Assembly (NCBI GenBank): GCA_016710985.1
Contig: JADJTX010000015.1
Span: 1 to 64,000 of the forward strand
DNA length: 64,000 nucleotides
Reading direction: 5' to 3'
From: Ignavibacteria bacterium
GTDB taxonomy: Bacteria > Bacteroidota > Ignavibacteria > Tepidaquicellales > Tepidaquicellaceae
The number at the start of each line of letters is the position of its first letter. Within the stretch, counting starts at the first letter, position 1. The notes below the pieces were generated by a model. The model was not told the origin of the DNA. It searched no databases and saw only the letters and a program-made list of their open reading frames with translations. Of the stretch, positions 17,993 to 27,693 are shown in pieces. The translations under genes were made by a program, and so were the position numbers.

Positions 17993-18802
17993 TTGACTCC
18001 GACCATCTCTAATATCCGCATCTATCCTATAAAATCTCTTGACCCTGTAGAAGTAAAAGAAGCAGATATTGGTAAAAGTTCTCTGCTGCACGACCGGGAG
18101 TTTGCAATGATTAATAAAGATAGGAAATTTATATCAGGAAAGTTCACATCTAAGGTAAACACTCTTCGCTCGGCATTTGACCTGGAAAATTCCACTGTAA
18201 CATTTAATGAAGAAGGTAGCAGCAATTATATGACGTTCAATTTGGAAGAAGATAATGAGAACCTTGAAAAATATCTTACAGATTTTTTCGGAATGTCTGT
18301 AACAATAATAAGAAATGACGAGGGGAAATTTCAGGATGTTCCGGTCATAGGAGGTATCACAATCCTCAGTGATGCAACATTAAAATCACTGACAGAACAT
18401 TTTCCGGGAATCACACTTGATAAGATGAGAAACAGATTCAGGGCTAATATAGAGATAACAAATGTCGAAGCATTCTGGGAAGATAACCTTTTCGCAGAAC
18501 CCGGGTCAGTAATTGAATTTAAAATAAATGACGTGACTCTTTTCGGAATAGATCCCAGAGAAAGATGCATTGTTCCCACGCGTGATCCTTTTACCGGAGA
18601 TACTTACCCTAAGTTCACAAAAGAGTTTGTAAGGATCAGAGAACATACATTGCCAGGTTGGTCTAAGCTGCGGGATTACGGTCACTATTATTATTTAACA
18701 GTTGATACTTTCATTCCGGATACTGAAAAGGGTAAAGTAATAAGACTTGGTGATGAGTTAAAGATCATTGGTAAGAAAGAATTAAGTATATTAAATATTT
18801 AA
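17993..18802 (+). CDS. MOSC domain-containing protein
   Basis: The N-terminal beta-barrel opens ISNIRIYPIKSLDPVEV and the MOSC domain (about 115-265) carries RFRANIEI, NDVTLFGIDPRERCIVPTRDPFTG and a conserved Cys in RERCIVPTRDP. MOSC proteins (the C-terminal part of molybdenum cofactor sulfurase, YcbX, YiiM) handle sulfur on the Moco or detoxify N-hydroxylated compounds. The frame starts at TTG (17993); an in-frame stop at 17981 rules out a much longer N-terminus, so TTG is probable. Its stop overlaps the stop of the convergent nitroreductase by 4 bp. Confidence 0.9.
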   Translation: MTPTISNIRIYPIKSLDPVEVKEADIGKSSLLHDREFAMINKDRKFISGKFTSKVNTLRSAFDLENSTVTFNEEGSSNYMTFNLEEDNENLEKYLTDFFGMSVTIIRNDEGKFQDVPVIGGITILSDATLKSLTEHFPGITLDKMRNRFRANIEITNVEAFWEDNLFAEPGSVIEFKINDVTLFGIDPRERCIVPTRDPFTGDTYPKFTKEFVRIREHTLPGWSKLRDYGHYYYLTVDTFIPDTEKGKVIRLGDELKIIGKKELSILNI

Positions 18803-19458
18803 ACTACCGTTAATATTTCTTCTGATTTTTTTCTTTTAATATCCGGTACAACGGCATCGACGGCGTGATATCCTACAGGTATCAGCAAATATGGCTTTTC
18901 ATTTGCAGGACGGTTTAAAATTTTTTGAAGGAAATTCATTGGTGAAGGTGTATGCGTGAGAGTTGATAAACCAATGTTGTGCAAAGCTGTGAGAAGTATC
19001 CCTGTTGCTATTCCAACCGATTCATTAACGTAGTAATGCTTTTTTAATCCTGCATCAGTCTGAAGAAAATCGATTTTGAAAACTACAATTAAGTAAGGTG
19101 CAGTTTCCAGAAATTCCTTATGCCAGTCAGTACCAAGCGGAGCAAGATCATTAAGCCAGCTTTGAGGCATCCTTTTTTCATAGCTTTCCTTTTCCTCCTT
19201 CTCAGCTGCTATCCGTATCTCTTTTTTAATTTCAGGAGATTCAACCACTACAAAACGCCACGGCTGTTTGTTTGCTCCTGAAGGTGAAGTACCTGCAGTT
19301 TTCACTGCATATTCTAAAAGCTTTATATCAAATTTTTCTTCCGAGAAAAATCTTATGCTCCTTCTTTTATTCATCAGCTCATAAAATTCTTTTCCTTTAT
19401 TCAGACTTTCAACTTCAGTTAATCTTTTCTGTTCATATTTAATAAATTTATGATCCAT
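18799..19458 (-). CDS. Nitroreductase family protein (FMN-dependent)
   Basis: Typical family segments: MNKRRSIRFFSEE near residue 30, AGTSPSGANKQPWRFVVVE near 73 and GIGL-like YVNESVGIATGILLTALHN further on. These build the FMN site; enzymes of this fold reduce nitro compounds, quinones or flavins with NAD(P)H. The length (219) and motifs resemble the IYD/nitroreductase subgroup. It begins directly after the stop of the upstream GNAT gene (0-bp gap), so the two are an operon. Confidence 0.92.
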   Translation of the reverse strand: MDHKFIKYEQKRLTEVESLNKGKEFYELMNKRRSIRFFSEEKFDIKLLEYAVKTAGTSPSGANKQPWRFVVVESPEIKKEIRIAAEKEEKESYEKRMPQSWLNDLAPLGTDWHKEFLETAPYLIVVFKIDFLQTDAGLKKHYYVNESVGIATGILLTALHNIGLSTLTHTPSPMNFLQKILNRPANEKPYLLIPVGYHAVDAVVPDIKRKKSEEILTVV

Positions 19459-20013
19459 TTATTTCCTTATTAATGAATAAATCCCGGTATCAGTAAAAAC
19501 ATCATTAAAGTAAAAGCTTTCTTTCAGGTGTCCTTCTTTTTCAAAACCCAGTTTTTCAAGAAGCTTAACCGAAGCTATATTATCCGGATCAACATTTGCT
19601 TCTATGCTGTGCATATTCATTTTATCAAAACAGAACTTAATGATTTCTCTTAATGCTTCAGTCATTATTCCTTTTTTCCAGTATTGCGGTAAGAGATCGT
19701 AACCGATCTCACAGCGAAGATGTTCTTTCAATAATCTCCAGGGTCCTCCACTGCCAATCAGCTTTTCCGAACCTTTGAGAGTGATCCCCCATCTTATGCC
19801 TTCTTTATTTTTAAAACCATTTACAATCGCATTAATCATATCATCTGCCTCGGTAAGCGATGTATAAACGTTATGTCCGAAGTATTTCATTGCTTCTTCA
19901 CTTGACCGGATAGCAAAAATTTCCCTGACATCTCCGGGCGTGATCTCTCTTAATATTAATCTTTCCGTTTCCAAAACCGGAAAAGAATCAAAGACCTCTT
20001 CATTGAATTTCAT
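19459..20013 (-). CDS. GNAT acetyltransferase, RimJ/RimL type
   Basis: A 184-residue protein with FPVLETERLILREITPGDVREIFAIRSS at the start, GSGGPWRLL, CEIGYDLLPQYWKKGIMTEALREII (acetyl-CoA pyrophosphate loop region) and ANVDPDNIASVKLLEKLGFEKEGHL. This is the Acetyltransf_3 family, which acetylates ribosomal protein N-termini or small molecules. The acceptor is unknown. It is the first gene of a pair with the nitroreductase. Confidence 0.92.
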   Translation of the reverse strand: MKFNEEVFDSFPVLETERLILREITPGDVREIFAIRSSEEAMKYFGHNVYTSLTEADDMINAIVNGFKNKEGIRWGITLKGSEKLIGSGGPWRLLKEHLRCEIGYDLLPQYWKKGIMTEALREIIKFCFDKMNMHSIEANVDPDNIASVKLLEKLGFEKEGHLKESFYFNDVFTDTGIYSLIRK

Positions 20014-20076
20014 TTTAATTGTGATGCTTCTAGATTAGACACAACTTGCCCGTTAAATAACTGAATTCTTTTTCGT

Positions 20077-20151
20077 CACAAATTTGCACTAATTTACTTG
20101 AATTATTATTTATTTTTTTAGGTAATTCGGGTAAATTCGTGAAAATTCGTG
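20077..20151. repeat. 75-bp palindrome (CACGAATTTACCCGAATTA family)
   Basis: CACAAATTTGCACTAATTTA pairs with AAATTCGTGAAAATTCGTG with some mismatches. It shares the CACGAATT-TTCAC vocabulary with 17881-17967. It lies between fumC and the GNAT gene. Confidence 0.78.
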
Positions 20152-20270
20152 GCTGTCTCTTGCTTTCAAAGATGAATTCGGTCAGGTTGTGTAATTAAAA
20201 TAATTTTTCTTTAATTAATATATGTCCTTACAAATTTAAAATTACAGAACTAAAATCATAAATCTAAAAT

Positions 20271-21664
20271 CTAAGGTAATTTTCCCACCATTTTCTTAGG
20301 ATCAACTTTCTCACTAAACTCTTTATCAGTCAGCAAACCCAGTTCAATGGCTGCCTGACGCAGGGTCTTATTTTCCTTATGCGCTTTCTTGGCAATTTTA
20401 GCTGCGTTGTCATATCCGATATGAGTGTTCAGGGCTGTCACAAGCATGAGGGAGTTTTCAAGATTTTTATTTATTACTTCATAATTCGGTTCGATGCCGG
20501 TTGCACAATTATCATTAAACGATTCACACGCGTCCCCTATCAGTCTTACCGAGCTAAGCAAATTGTAGATCATCATTGGTTTAAATACATTTAATTCGAA
20601 TTGTCCGCTCATGCCCCCGACAGTAATTGCCGAATCATTTCCGATTACCTGCGCACAAACCATTGTTAATGCTTCAACCTGTGTAGGATTAACTTTTCCC
20701 GGCATTATAGAAGAGCCCGGTTCATTCTCCGGGATTATAATTTCTCCAATACCGCTGCGGGGTCCGGATGAAAGAATTCTTATATCGCTTGCCAGTTTCA
20801 TCAGGCTTACAGCCAGAGTTTTTAAAGCTCCGGAAGTTTCGACCATTGAATCATTTGAAGCCAGAGCTTCAAATTTATTCGGCGCTGTTTTAAAAGGAAG
20901 CCCTGTCAGGTCGGAGATCTTTTTTGCAACTATCTTATCATAATTCTCAGGTACATTAATCCCTGTTCCGACTGCAGATCCGCCTAATGCAAGCTCGGAT
21001 AAATGTTCGAGTGTATTGTTAACAGAATTCACTCCATGCTTCAGCTGAGCCACATATCCTGAGAATTCCTGTCCTAAAGTCAGAGGGGTTGCATCCATAA
21101 AATGTGTACGTCCTATTTTAATTACGTTCATGAAAGCTTTTGATTTTTTTTCAAGAGTTTTTATGAGCTTTTCTACCTTAGGGATCATGTCATGCGAGAT
21201 CATTTTATAAGCAGCGATATTCATTGCAGTGGGAAATGTATCGTTTGATGATTGAGACTTATTTACATCATCATTAGGATGCAGTGATTTAATTTCATCC
21301 TCGAGCTTTCCCCGTTCAATACATGACCGCGGTTTGCAATTACTTCGTTCACATTCATGTTTGTCTGTGTGCCCGAGCCTGTCTGCCATACTACTAGCGG
21401 AAACTGATCGTTGAGCTTTCCTTCTATTATTTCATCAGCGACTTTTGAAATCAATTTAACTTTATCACTACTGATCACACCGCATTCCTCATTTGCACCG
21501 GCAGCTGCTTTTTTCAGCACTGCAAAGGCTTTAATGATCTCAATAGGCATTAAGTTATCGCTTATTTTAAAATTATCTTTTGAGCGCTGCGTCTGTGCAC
21601 CCCAGTATTTGTCAGCCGGGACCTTAACTTCTCCCATTGTATCATGCTCTGTTCTGAATGACAT
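20271..21664 (-). CDS. fumC: Class II fumarate hydratase, frameshifted
   Basis: Two frames form one fumarase C of about 464 residues: MSFRTEHDTMGEVKVPADKY...QTGSGTQTNMNVNEVIANRG from the first, and KLEDEIKSLHPNDDVNKSQSS onward from the second. The signature GSSIMPGKVNP is intact. The enzyme interconverts fumarate and malate in the TCA cycle. The frames meet in a run of four C (21310-21313 plus strand); a fifth base would give HVLNGGKLEDE, the expected family sequence. For a core enzyme with all other motifs intact a sequencing error is likelier than decay. The 5' leader is an 8-bp repeat array touching the ATG. Confidence 0.93.
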
Positions 21665-21771
21665 ATTGGTTAATTGTGTTAATTGGTTAATTGGTTAATT
21701 GGTTAATTGTTAGTTAATTGGTTAATTGGTTAATTGGTTAATTGGTTAATTGGTTAATTGGTTAATTTATT
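21665..21771. repeat. Octamer array (TTAATTGG) abutting the fumC start codon
   Basis: About 12 units of TTAATTGG with a few variants (TTAATTGTG, TTGTTAG) run from next to the ATG outward. The whole proximal 5' leader of fumC is therefore AATTAACC repeats, without a normal ribosome site. The same octamer abuts the terC start. Confidence 0.94.
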
Positions 21772-21810
21772 GTTAACTTAAAACATAAATATTAAACTTA
21801 ATGAACTATA

Positions 21811-21904
21811 CGAACTCAACAAACTCAACGAACTCAAACTCAACGAACTCAACAAACTCAACGAACTCAACAAACTCAACGAACTCAACAAACTCAACGA
21901 ACTT
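21811..21904. repeat. Nonamer array (GAACTCAAC/AAACTCAAC)
   Basis: About ten 9-bp units alternate GAACTCAAC and AAACTCAAC, with one shortened unit near 21838. It separates the octamer array of fumC from the terminator at 21913. Confidence 0.92.
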
Positions 21905-21912
21905 AAAAACAA

Positions 21913-21946
21913 AATCCGCAAAGAAGTTTAAATTTCTTTACGGATT
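21913..21946 (-). terminator. Terminator-like hairpin after the 21974 gene
   Basis: AATCCGCAAAGAA and TTTCTTTACGGATT form a stem around GTTTAAA. It lies 28 bp beyond the stop of the minus-strand T9SS gene; a TTTTGTTTTTAAG tract follows on that strand. Confidence 0.75.
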
Positions 21947-21973
21947 ATAATACTTACCAATAAAACTTCAATT

Positions 21974-23086
21974 TTATTTAATTAAAACCATTTTTTTAGT
22001 TTCAGTAAATCTGTCAGTCTGAATTGTATATAAATATGTTCCGCTTGACAGATTAGAGCCATTAAATGAAACTGAATAATAATCAGCTGCCTTAAGTTCA
22101 TTTCTAATAATAGCTGAGACGAGTTTTCCGCTTACGTCATAAACATTCAGAGTGACTCTGGTATCGTTAGGTAATGAAAAATTTATTTTTGTAGAAGGAT
22201 TGAAAGGGTTAGGATAGTTCTGACTAAGCTCAAACTTAACAGGAATGCCGACTACAACATTATTTTCAAGTGTAAAGTATTCATAGTTACCGTTGAAATC
22301 AATTTGCTTTAACCTGTAACTGTACTGTCCTGAAGTCAGACCTTTATCTTCAAAATCATAATACACAGCATCTTCTGTATTTCCGTTACCGCCTACAAAT
22401 CCAATTTTACTCCATCCGGTTTTATCTGACAATAATTTTCTTTCAATTTCAAAACCGCTGTTATTAACCTCTGAAGCTGTTACCCAGTTTAAACTGACAT
22501 CATTTCTTTTGACAACTGACGAAAAGCTTGAAAGCTCTACCGGTAACGTTCCGGTATATATTCCGAAATAATTATTATTTAATGTATTTGTCAGATCAGT
22601 CCCGATGATATTTGATTCAACCTGATTAAAAGATAACGTTATCTGTATGGGCAGTAAAATATCCATTGTGACTGTTGCAATTTTCTCTCCAAGTCCGTTA
22701 AACCCGGGATCATTTGATATAATATCACCGCCGTTGCCGTTATAAAATATCTGGACTCCGAGAATAGTCTGGCTTGATCCGAACATTCTTGCTTTCATCG
22801 AATCATATGAATTTGTCGGGCTGCCTGCTGTATATTTGGGATTGACATATGTCAAAACCGGATTGGTGAGTGTAAGTCCGGGCTGAATATTAAAAAAATA
22901 ACTTGAACTTCCCATTCTGACAATTGGCGCAGTGTTCCGTAAAGTTGATATGTCAAAACTGAATTTAACCCCGCCATCAATTACAAAATTATTTATAGTA
23001 TTCGTTGTAGAATCATTAACGGAATATCCAGTCTTAAATACTAAAAGGATTATGAATGTAATTATTATTTTATATAAAGATCTCAT
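21974..23086 (-). CDS. Secreted T9SS protein with possible cohesin-like N-terminal domain
   Basis: After a signal peptide (1-22) comes a beta-rich domain (about 30-170) with VKFSFDISTLRN, SSYFFNIQPGLTLTNPVLTY and EKIATVTMDILLPIQITLSF. Its strand pattern recalls the cohesin-like domains seen in Ignavibacteria secreted proteins; this is inference. Next is the common Bacteroidota Ig-like segment PVELSSFSS...SLNWVTASEVNNSGFEIERK (about 185-275), then a T9SS type A tail starting FELSQNYPNPFNPST and ending KKMVLIK. It lies 31 bp downstream of the beta-helix gene with a dockerin-like end, on the same strand, so they probably form an operon. Confidence 0.8.
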   Translation of the reverse strand: MRSLYKIIITFIILLVFKTGYSVNDSTTNTINNFVIDGGVKFSFDISTLRNTAPIVRMGSSSYFFNIQPGLTLTNPVLTYVNPKYTAGSPTNSYDSMKARMFGSSQTILGVQIFYNGNGGDIISNDPGFNGLGEKIATVTMDILLPIQITLSFNQVESNIIGTDLTNTLNNNYFGIYTGTLPVELSSFSSVVKRNDVSLNWVTASEVNNSGFEIERKLLSDKTGWSKIGFVGGNGNTEDAVYYDFEDKGLTSGQYSYRLKQIDFNGNYEYFTLENNVVVGIPVKFELSQNYPNPFNPSTKINFSLPNDTRVTLNVYDVSGKLVSAIIRNELKAADYYSVSFNGSNLSSGTYLYTIQTDRFTETKKMVLIK

Positions 23087-23117
23087 ATCTTTATTAATTT
23101 AAAGTTAATTAATGAAC

Positions 23118-26100
23118 TTATGGGTAATTTGGTACATTAGAAGATACAAAAATATTCTTGGTTATAAGAGTATAATCTGCAGCAGTAACTATTCCTGTCA
23201 TATTTATATCAGCCTGATTATAGTCTGATACAAATAAATTATCAGTAACCAAAGTATAATCAGCTGCAGTAATGATAAAGGATTTATTAGCATCGCCTGC
23301 ATACATTCCAAATTGATCATTTCCCAGATCAGCAGCCGCACCGCCGAAATACTTTATCAGACCGGTGGAAAAATCATACACTGCGCTCACAGAATCTAAT
23401 CTCTGAGCACTCTGAGACATCACTGGTAAATGATTTCTATGCCCTATCACAATATAGTAATTGCCTCCGATAACGTCTGTCTTAACAGGACTTACTCCGT
23501 CCAGATCAACAATGCTTCCGTCTGATTTAATAAATGCAGCTCGTTGACCGTTAGCTAGAGGTGCCCCTGCGGGGGTTGATCTCAATTCAAGATAAACCCA
23601 GTCAACTACATCTGCAGGAATGCTTGTAACAGTTTCTGTGCCGTCATAGTTAAACGGAGCGGTGTTATACGGTTGTTTTAAAGGGATAAATCCATTGGTC
23701 AATAAATTTATTCTCATTGTGTTTAAACCAGTATAAGCACCTTCTAAAAATATTTTTGCATTTATAAGTGTCATGAAATTACTGATACAATCCAAACCTC
23801 CTCCTGTAAAGTCTCCGAAACTTGAAGTTCCGTTTACTGAGAACGAGTGAGTTGCAGTATTCACAGGCGTATATGTAGTCCAGTTTATTCCGTTAAATCT
23901 TGCTCCGTATATGCTTGCTTCCGCTCCAACGACATCTGCTGTATTATAACCGAACACCAGGTCGGCATTTACACCGTTTAATCCAAGCTGAACAACTGAC
24001 CAGTATCTGTTAAGATAATCAGTATTACATTGATTCTGAGGATGCTTTGAGTTTACCGCTCTTACATTAAAATTTGCTTTATTAGCAGTAATCGGATCTG
24101 TAAAGCAAACTCTTACCGGTGAATAATTTCCTGCTCCGACTGTATAGTTAAATGAAGTCGGAGTACTGTTATCAAAAAACTTTTTCATGTACCCGGTGCC
24201 GCTCGTATTTACATAACTTGCAGCCGGAAACGGATTAAAGATACTTGCATTTTTGTCAAGCAGTAAATTCTTTGAAGCTAAAGTGAGATTTCCGGTCTGT
24301 AGAAATAATGTTCTTGAAATGAGCAGATCTGCAGAAATAGTTACTCCGTTTGCCCGGCTAATCTGCAAAGTTCTCAACCCCCCTGTAACTGCGCGCAGGG
24401 AAATATTTGGTCCCGTTCCTCCAAAAAACATATCAGACCTCAGACCTCCTGTCAGGTGTCCGCCGGAAACAATTGTTCCGTTTATTATAAGTGTATTGTC
24501 CGTTGAAATAAAAGTAAATCCGGGAGTGTAATTTTCAGCTACTGCAAAATCACTTCCCATAATGAAATTTGAAGAAACATTTAAATTCTGAAAAGTTGTA
24601 AGACTTCCGCTGTGAAGAAAACCTGCACCCGGTCCGATCAGTGTTATGTCTTTAACGATTGATGTTGTACCCGGAATAAGCGCATTCGGAAGATTCCAGA
24701 TCGTTCCTCCGGGATTTGTTCCTGCAAGAGCAGATGCAATATCCGGATAACTTATATTAGCCTGATTGACTAATGCGTTTGCCAAAGGATTAGAACATAT
24801 AACTTCATTTACGGTAGTTCTTAAAATATCTGTTGAAGCAGCAAAATTAAAAACAAATACTATTGAATTTGCAGATCCTGAAGCAACTGCATTTTGGCTC
24901 ATTGTTATTGTAGAAGAAGTTTTGGAAATTACAGTCGATCCGGGATTTATACCCCCGCCAATGACACCCATTCCGACAAAAATGCCGTCAGTACTTGGCA
25001 TATCAGAAATGACAGAGCTTCCGGAAGTCAGGGTTCCTGCAGATATAACAGTTGTATCAGGTATATCTCCGTTTTTCCATTTATTATTTGAAGCATTGAT
25101 GATCTCCCCGGGTATAGTCAGATTTATTAGACCATAAGCGGAATAATTACTCAGGTCGCATTTATCAACAGTTATATTTCTTACCTGTCCTGCAAAGATA
25201 ATATTGGTATCACAGTTTGTAAAAGTATTTCCTCTCAATACAACGTTCTCAAGTTTTGCCTGAGGAAAGGATAGAAAATTTCTTGTTTGTATATACATAC
25301 CTCGACCGGGAGTAGCACGTATGATTCTGGAATTAAAAAAGTTAACGTTTGAAAAATCTTCTCTGCCCGCCATGTTTAATAGAATCCCCATCCAGTTATT
25401 TCCGGCAGGCATTACTACTGAAATGTTCTGAAAGGTAGCGTTCTTTAATTTTTCAAAATAGATTGTATGCCCTTTATTCCGGTTTGAGGAGTTATTATCA
25501 ATAAAGGTGCAATGAGAAATATCGACATTTTTAATTTCGTTAGGAAAAGTAGGTGACTGAAAAGCTGCTATTCCGAAGTATCCATTATTGTTAATAGTAG
25601 AATTTCTGAGAGTGAAACCGTCAACACCTGAGGACGATGTGAAAAAGATTCCCGCTTTGTTGCTGCTATTAAAATTACAGGATTCCATGATCACATCTGA
25701 AATGTCCGGACTGTTAAAGATCACTCCGCTGGAATTTAAAAGCGGCGCTGATGCATAAACATTTTCAAGAGTAACAAATCCAGATCTTATGTCTACAGCA
25801 TCACCTGCAGCAGAAAGAACTCTTAAATTTTTTATAACCATTCTCTCTGAGAAACTCCCTCCGGGCGAGCTAAGTGTAAGGGTCGAATTGAAGATTGTGC
25901 TGACGCTTAACATTCCGCCTTTCCAGGCACCTATTATGTTTAATCTCTTTGTCAGGTTAAATCCTGAATAAATGCCGGCTGCTACAACAATATTATCACC
26001 GGTGAGGACAGCAGCATTGTCTATTGCGAACTGTACTGTCTTCCAGGGAGTTTCAATGTTTTTTGCCTGAGCAGGAGAATTTGAGTTATTACCCGTTAAG

Positions 26101-26189
26101 TCGTTCACATAATAAGTTGCAGATCTTACAGAATCTGAAATTATTAGAAAGCAGAATGTTAGTAGTAAAAATTTAGTAAAATTTTTCAT
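23118..26189 (-). CDS. Large secreted beta-helix protein with dockerin-like C-terminus
   Basis: A 1023-residue protein. Signal peptide 1-23; parallel beta-helix at about 25-400, opening with the DUF1565-like AIDNAAVLTGDNIVVAAGIYSG and containing coils such as LRNSTINNNGYFGIAAF. A middle beta-rich region (about 500-850) is of unknown type. The last 65 residues hold two calcium-loop-like repeats, GDANKSFIITAADYTLVTDNLF and ADINMTGIVTAADYTLITKNIF (each given in part), spaced like a type I dockerin. There is no T9SS tail. The downstream T9SS gene may supply a partner domain. Confidence 0.82.
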   Translation of the reverse strand: MKNFTKFLLLTFCFLIISDSVRSATYYVNDLTGNNSNSPAQAKNIETPWKTVQFAIDNAAVLTGDNIVVAAGIYSGFNLTKRLNIIGAWKGGMLSVSTIFNSTLTLSSPGGSFSERMVIKNLRVLSAAGDAVDIRSGFVTLENVYASAPLLNSSGVIFNSPDISDVIMESCNFNSSNKAGIFFTSSSGVDGFTLRNSTINNNGYFGIAAFQSPTFPNEIKNVDISHCTFIDNNSSNRNKGHTIYFEKLKNATFQNISVVMPAGNNWMGILLNMAGREDFSNVNFFNSRIIRATPGRGMYIQTRNFLSFPQAKLENVVLRGNTFTNCDTNIIFAGQVRNITVDKCDLSNYSAYGLINLTIPGEIINASNNKWKNGDIPDTTVISAGTLTSGSSVISDMPSTDGIFVGMGVIGGGINPGSTVISKTSSTITMSQNAVASGSANSIVFVFNFAASTDILRTTVNEVICSNPLANALVNQANISYPDIASALAGTNPGGTIWNLPNALIPGTTSIVKDITLIGPGAGFLHSGSLTTFQNLNVSSNFIMGSDFAVAENYTPGFTFISTDNTLIINGTIVSGGHLTGGLRSDMFFGGTGPNISLRAVTGGLRTLQISRANGVTISADLLISRTLFLQTGNLTLASKNLLLDKNASIFNPFPAASYVNTSGTGYMKKFFDNSTPTSFNYTVGAGNYSPVRVCFTDPITANKANFNVRAVNSKHPQNQCNTDYLNRYWSVVQLGLNGVNADLVFGYNTADVVGAEASIYGARFNGINWTTYTPVNTATHSFSVNGTSSFGDFTGGGLDCISNFMTLINAKIFLEGAYTGLNTMRINLLTNGFIPLKQPYNTAPFNYDGTETVTSIPADVVDWVYLELRSTPAGAPLANGQRAAFIKSDGSIVDLDGVSPVKTDVIGGNYYIVIGHRNHLPVMSQSAQRLDSVSAVYDFSTGLIKYFGGAAADLGNDQFGMYAGDANKSFIITAADYTLVTDNLFVSDYNQADINMTGIVTAADYTLITKNIFVSSNVPNYP

Positions 26190-26691
26190 CCACCGTTTTT
26201 ATAATTTTGAATAATTATATCTGGTATTTGATCTTTGAATTTAGTTCGGAAATACTTTCAGTAATTTATGAACATTTGTTTTTAAATCTATGTATTTTAT
26301 GGAAGTTAGTTCTTTCTTAGCAAAATTAGTAATGCAAAATAAATCTTTCATATAAAAGATTCAACTTAATTAAGTATAATTTAAGTTGATGTTCAGACAA
26401 AAAAGGAACTCGGATAATACAGATTAAACAGAAAAATACCGGATTCCTTTATTTAGCTGTCTGAAAAGTAAAATTTTTTTACAACACAGGTACATCGAAA
26501 ACATAAAAATATTATTTTTGGATTAATTTTCATCTAAGTGAATTGTATTTCTATGTGATTTAAAATTCTTTTTGGACAGTCAAATTATTGAGACATTTTG
26601 GACTCTATTTCAAAATTTCTTAAAAGTTTGCATTAATTAAATTTAAATATAAGTTTATTATGATTATTTTAATTAAAACAAATTATCCATA
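26190..26691. other. 502-bp AT-rich gap between divergent genes
   Basis: Nothing coding or clearly structured is visible. It must contain the promoters of the minus-strand beta-helix gene and the plus-strand 26692 gene. The 3' half is very AT-rich. Confidence 0.5.
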
Positions 26692-27672
26692 TTGAAATTA
26701 AAAACTGCCGAAAGCTTAATTTGCTTTACAAATAAGATAATAGATTATGCAGGTTTATTTCCGCCTGCAAAACTTAGTTTACCGGATGCCTTAAAAAATT
26801 ATTATGAATACAGGAAAGGCAGGTATGATTTCATGCTTTCAAAATTCATTTGTCCTGTAAAGCAATTGCCTGAATTGGAAATATTGCTGGTGAATAATTA
26901 TTCCGATCAGGAAATGATCAGTGTTTCTGTTTTAAGCTCCGGTGGAAACAGAGTAGATGATTTTAAAAATAATCTTAAAAATGATCTTACAGTATGGAAA
27001 GAATTTCATCTGAATAATAAAGAAAAAGTAAGCACTAATTCTTTTGAACTGAAACTTCCGGATGAATTGATTTTTGAGAATGACTCAAAAAACATATCCT
27101 CATTTATTGATTTCATTTCGGAAAGCATTAAAGAAGAAATTTCAGAACCGGTTATTATTTATATTGAAGGAAATATGAATAACGAATACGAGGCAAATTC
27201 AAAATCTGTCATTGAAGGTATAGAGATTCATAACTTTAAAAATTTTAATGCAGGGTTTAAACTGCGGACAGGAGGCGTTGAAGCTGCTGCATTCCCGTCT
27301 TCCGAAGCAATAGCATTTTGCATCCGCCGGTGTCTGGATAAAAAAGTGCCGGTGAAGTTCACAGCGGGACTGCATCATCCGTTCAGACATTACGACACCG
27401 GGATCGGAACAATGATGCATGGATTCATTAATGTTTTTGGGGCAGGCATAATCGCTATGAGACATGATATTTCAGATCACGGAATGGCAGAGATCCTTAA
27501 TGATGAAGATCCTGCAGATTTTATTTTCACAGATGATTACTTTTCATGGAAAGACTGGAAGATCGAAATTGCTGACATAAAGTATGCAAGAAAAAATCTT
27601 GTTTTGTCTTACGGAAGCTGCAGTTTCGATGAACCTGTTGATGATCTTAAGTCTTTAAAACTTTTACAATAA
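26692..27672 (+). CDS. Conserved-looking hypothetical protein next to fumarylacetoacetase
   Basis: I do not recognise a family. The 326-residue protein is soluble, with IIDYAGLFPPAKLSLPDAL near the start and a well-ordered C-terminal half: GFKLRTGGVEAAAFPSSEAIAFCI, KFTAGLHHPFRHY, MHGFINVFGAGI and DEDPADFIFTDDYFSW. The run of TAGLHHPFRH, with neighbouring His residues, could be metal or substrate binding. The start is TTG at 26692; the nearby ATG at 26660 is out of frame. It lies 21 bp upstream of the fumarylacetoacetase gene, so a role in tyrosine/homogentisate breakdown is plausible. Confidence 0.75.
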   Translation: MKLKTAESLICFTNKIIDYAGLFPPAKLSLPDALKNYYEYRKGRYDFMLSKFICPVKQLPELEILLVNNYSDQEMISVSVLSSGGNRVDDFKNNLKNDLTVWKEFHLNNKEKVSTNSFELKLPDELIFENDSKNISSFIDFISESIKEEISEPVIIYIEGNMNNEYEANSKSVIEGIEIHNFKNFNAGFKLRTGGVEAAAFPSSEAIAFCIRRCLDKKVPVKFTAGLHHPFRHYDTGIGTMMHGFINVFGAGIIAMRHDISDHGMAEILNDEDPADFIFTDDYFSWKDWKIEIADIKYARKNLVLSYGSCSFDEPVDDLKSLKLLQ

Positions 27673-27693
27673 TTCTATAACTTAATAATTCAA

